Positions 61,657-64,000 of a stretch of DNA of 64,000 nucleotides are shown piece after piece. Numbering within the stretch: position 1 is the stretch's first letter; every line of letters begins with the position of its first letter. Source of the DNA: Eoetvoesiella caeni (GTDB lineage Bacteria; Pseudomonadota; Gammaproteobacteria; Burkholderiales; Burkholderiaceae_B); the NCBI RefSeq assembly GCF_003315175.1, contig NZ_QNRQ01000001.1, forward strand, positions 716,676 through 780,675. The letters run 5' to 3'. The notes under the pieces are model-generated. The model ran no database searches and was not told the DNA's origin. It was given only the letters and a program-made list of their open reading frames with translations. Position numbers and translations under genes: made by a program.

Positions 61657-62832
61657 TTATTTTTGAATGTTATTTAAATAATTGGCACTGAGTTCCTCAA
61701 CCTGTGTTGCGCCAAGCAGTGCCATCGTTCGCGAGAGTTCCTCGTTGAACGTCTCGAGTACATTGCGAACGCCCGCCTCACCCGCCACCGCCAGTCCCCA
61801 TAAAGCTGGGCGTCCCACCAAGACGGCCTTGGCTCCCATCGCCAACGCTTTCGCGATATCGCCTCCTCGGCGAAAGCCGCCATCCACCAAAACGGGAATG
61901 GCTTTGGCGACTGCATCCAGAACGCCAGGCAGCGCCTGGATCGTAGACGGCACCACATCTAATTGCCGCCCGCCATGATTGGATACGATCAATCCATCGA
62001 CTCCTTCGCCCACTGCACGACGAGCATCGTCTGGATGAAGGATGCCTTTTAGCAACAACGGCCCATCCCAATGCTCACGCAGCCAGGCAAGATTGTCCCA
62101 AGCCATGGATCGATCCATTTGGCGATTTCCCAATGCAACGGCCAGCTCCGCAGAGTGCGAGCCTTGATCGGGGTCTTCTAAATTGGCAAATTTAGGGGGC
62201 CCCTTCCCCATAAAGCGCAATGCCCACGAAGGGTGCAAACCAAAATCCAGCATGGTGCGCAAAGAAGGCTTGAAAGGCATCGTCATGCCATTGCGGACAT
62301 CACGCTCGCGATGGCCTCCGACAGCGACATCGACCGTCAATACCAATGCGGAGTAATCAAGATTCCGGGCTCTGCGGATTAGTTGCTCGGCGATCCGCCG
62401 GCCTCCCATGATATAAAGCTGCAACCAGCGAATACCATTGGCCTGCCTGGCAATCTGCTCAAGAGGCACGTTGGAAGCTGTCGACAAAATAAAAGGCGTG
62501 CCCATCTGATCCGCGGCGCGGGCCAGCACTATATCGGCGCCTGGGCGTAACAACCCGTTAAACCCCGTTGGCGCCAAGGCCACGGGGGATTTCCAACTGT
62601 GCCCGAATAACGACACCGAGGTATCCACAGAAGAAACATCACGCAGTTGACGGGGCAAAAGCGTTACCTTGCCCAAGTCCTCTATGTTTCGACGAACACA
62701 ATCCTCCGCGTCCGCGCCCCCGTCAATAAAATCGAAAATAACGCGGGGCAGTTGCCTTCTAGCCGCGCGGCGGTAATCGTCGAGATTCAATAGCAATTTA
62801 TTTCCTTGGTGCCGCTGGCTGGCTCGTTGCAC
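61657..62832 (-). CDS. mdlB: FMN-dependent alpha-hydroxy-acid dehydrogenase, probable (S)-mandelate dehydrogenase
   Basis: A 391-residue TIM-barrel flavoprotein of the LldD/glycolate-oxidase family: LLNLDDYRRAARRQLPRVIFDFIDGGADAED, PVALAPTGFNGLLRPGADIVLARAA, FILSTASNVPLEQIA, LVLTVDVAVGGHRERDVRNG, and the catalytic VSNHGGRQLD, then GGFRRGGDIAKALAMGAKAVLVGR. In the mandelate-racemase cluster it most likely oxidises (S)-mandelate to benzoylformate. The region after VRNG (about residues 185-220) resembles the membrane-binding insertion of P. putida mandelate dehydrogenase. L-lactate dehydrogenase is the alternative. Confidence 0.83.
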   Translation of the reverse strand: MQRASQRHQGNKLLLNLDDYRRAARRQLPRVIFDFIDGGADAEDCVRRNIEDLGKVTLLPRQLRDVSSVDTSVSLFGHSWKSPVALAPTGFNGLLRPGADIVLARAADQMGTPFILSTASNVPLEQIARQANGIRWLQLYIMGGRRIAEQLIRRARNLDYSALVLTVDVAVGGHRERDVRNGMTMPFKPSLRTMLDFGLHPSWALRFMGKGPPKFANLEDPDQGSHSAELAVALGNRQMDRSMAWDNLAWLREHWDGPLLLKGILHPDDARRAVGEGVDGLIVSNHGGRQLDVVPSTIQALPGVLDAVAKAIPVLVDGGFRRGGDIAKALAMGAKAVLVGRPALWGLAVAGEAGVRNVLETFNEELSRTMALLGATQVEELSANYLNNIQK

Positions 62833-62871
62833 TCGAGCCAGCTGCGATCAGGTGGCTAAACACCGAACCCG

Positions 62872-64000
62872 TTACTTGATTTCCACGAATTTTCCATCCT
62901 TGATAACCGCCATACGAAAAGCTTGTTGATCCAGCCCCATATGGTCGGTCGGGGTCATGTTGTAGATACCGTTTACACCATAGAAATTTTTCAGATTCTC
63001 CAGGGCGGAGCGAACCTTGGCTTTGTTGGTCGAGCCTGCTTTCTTGATCGCTGCAATGCTCATCATCAAACCGTCATAAGCATAGCCGCCGAATGTCGAC
63101 ACATCTGTTTTGTAGTGCTCTTCGTAGACACGTTTGTAGTCCATACCAATGCGTTTTTGCGGATCGGTATCAGGGAGTTGATCTGCGACCAACAAAGCGG
63201 GGGTCGGCATGCGGACGCCTTCCGCAGCCTTCCCTGCAAGCTTGACGAAATCCATGGATGCTTGGCCGTGGGACATATACAAAGGGATCTGCAAGGCTAA
63301 TTGCTGATAGTTCTTTGCCGCAATGGCCGGCGCCTGACCTGTGCCAAAGACGAACACCGCTTGAGCATCCGAAGATTTAATTTTTTGCAGCTGCGGAGTA
63401 ATGTCAGTGTCTTTTTCACCATAGTTCTGGTCGCTTACTATGGTCATGCCCATTTTCTTCGCTAACTTAACCGTCTCGTTATGCCCGCTTTTGCCGAAGC
63501 CGCCTGTATCGGACAATAACGCGAACTTGGTAAAACCCCTTGCCTTCATATCATCGAGCACTTTCTGGGCTGCCATACGATCAGAGTGAGGAAGCTTGAA
63601 CGTATAAGGGCGAACCGGCTCGACAATAACGCTTGCCGCACCCATAGAGAGAAACGGGATCTTATGAGCCTCGACCAGCGGAAGCATTGCCATGGTCGAA
63701 CCCGTAGTGGAGCCTCCCACAATTAAATCGACGTTATCTTGAAGAATGAGGCGCTTGACGAAACTATTAGCTTTGCTGGAATCACTGCCGTCGTCATAGA
63801 CAAAGAGCTGCAATTTACGCCCAAGAACTCCGCCATCGGCATTAATCCGATCAACATACAGTTTTAGCGTTTTTTCCTCGGGATCACCAAGAAAAGAGGC
63901 TGGGCGGGAGTATCCGTATTTTTGTGGGCAAGGCGGTTGAACAACTTTTATCCCCTTGCTTGGGTAAATCGATCGCCGAACATAATGGCAAACTGATTCA
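62872..64000 (-). CDS. ABC transporter substrate-binding protein (partial, apparent frameshift near N-terminus)
   Basis: A periplasmic LivJ-type binding protein whose C-terminal 330 or so residues are clear: PASFLGDPEEKTLKLYVDRINADGGVLGRKLQLFVYDDGSD, LILQDNVDLIVGGSTTGSTMAMLPLVEAHKIPFLSMGA, FGTGQAPAIAAKN. The body frame is open to the window edge, but upstream of Gly-Tyr-Ser-Arg-Pro it no longer looks like a binding protein. The normal KIRIGYSRPASF would need a shift at the A-run 63919-63923. Signal-like sequence lies in the other frame. It should deliver the ligand, perhaps mandelate, to LivHMGF. Confidence 0.8.
   Translation of the reverse strand, partial: ESVCHYVRRSIYPSKGIKVVQPPCPQKYGYSRPASFLGDPEEKTLKLYVDRINADGGVLGRKLQLFVYDDGSDSSKANSFVKRLILQDNVDLIVGGSTTGSTMAMLPLVEAHKIPFLSMGAASVIVEPVRPYTFKLPHSDRMAAQKVLDDMKARGFTKFALLSDTGGFGKSGHNETVKLAKKMGMTIVSDQNYGEKDTDITPQLQKIKSSDAQAVFVFGTGQAPAIAAKNYQQLALQIPLYMSHGQASMDFVKLAGKAAEGVRMPTPALLVADQLPDTDPQKRIGMDYKRVYEEHYKTDVSTFGGYAYDGLMMSIAAIKKAGSTNKAKVRSALENLKNFYGVNGIYNMTPTDHMGLDQQAFRMAVIKDGKFVEIK

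Overview
The window looks like a chromosome segment of a betaproteobacterium of the order Burkholderiales, probably Alcaligenaceae (Bordetella/Pusillimonas-like). This rests on the secG/tpiA pair, GC-rich host genes, and the style of the housekeeping proteins; no 16S or other species marker is present. It divides into a host left flank (1-5128), a large integrated conjugative element (about 51.3 kb, 5129-56429), and a host right flank (56430-64000).

Left flank: secG (cut by the window edge), tpiA and a PIG3-type quinone oxidoreductase lie on the minus strand; tRNA-Ser(UGA) and a glutamine-hydrolysing asparagine synthase lie on the plus strand. They are followed by the 5' half of a host tRNA-Leu(UAA) gene. 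Its 3' half lies 51 kb away at 56420-56473. The two halves share only the 10-bp core CTTAAAATCT in the anticodon loop and have perfectly complementary acceptor arms, so the element has split this tRNA.

The element carries, 159 bp inside its left end, a complete replacement tRNA-Leu(UAA) gene. A 232-nt Azoarcus-type group I intron interrupts it at the same anticodon-loop position. Next come, all on the minus strand, an IncP/Tn4371-like mating-pair-formation operon (traG, copG-like, trbBCDEJ, trbK-like, trbLFGI, DUF2274), an EexN-like lipoprotein and a LysR regulator. Plus-strand cargo follows: a TorF-family porin and a K+-transport operon in the order kdpF-small ORF-A-C-B-D-E. Then come the relaxase, traF, DUF2840, a ribbon-helix-helix gene, parA, a putative iteron origin and repA, and the accessory backbone (HTH, DUF2285, two DUF2958 genes, XRE regulator, DUF736, acetyltransferase, long ParB, DUF932, permuted papain-like protein, RadC). 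Several backbone genes are preceded by a recurring noncoding leader module.

The right part of the element carries arsenic resistance (arsR, arsI, arsC, acr3 and an ArsC-ArsN2 fusion), then a scar made of a decayed integrase 3' end and a decayed DUF1016 gene. After this lies a conflict island of seven genes in two convergent operons: TIR - SLOG-like - TIR-like on the plus strand; TIR-like - Nmad2 - MazG-like - uracil-DNA-glycosylase-like on the minus strand. A RelE/HigB-type toxin-antitoxin pair and the tyrosine integrase finish the element. The TIR/Nmad2/MazG/UDG island and the intron-protected replacement tRNA are the two most unusual things here.

Right flank: relics of an ISL3 transposase and a cation-diffusion-facilitator gene, then a minus-strand mandelate-use cluster. 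It consists of mandelate racemase (all catalytic residues at the Pseudomonas putida positions), a branched-chain-type ABC transporter (livF, livG, livM, livH), an FMN-dependent mandelate-dehydrogenase-like enzyme, and a substrate-binding protein that runs to the window edge with an apparent frameshift.
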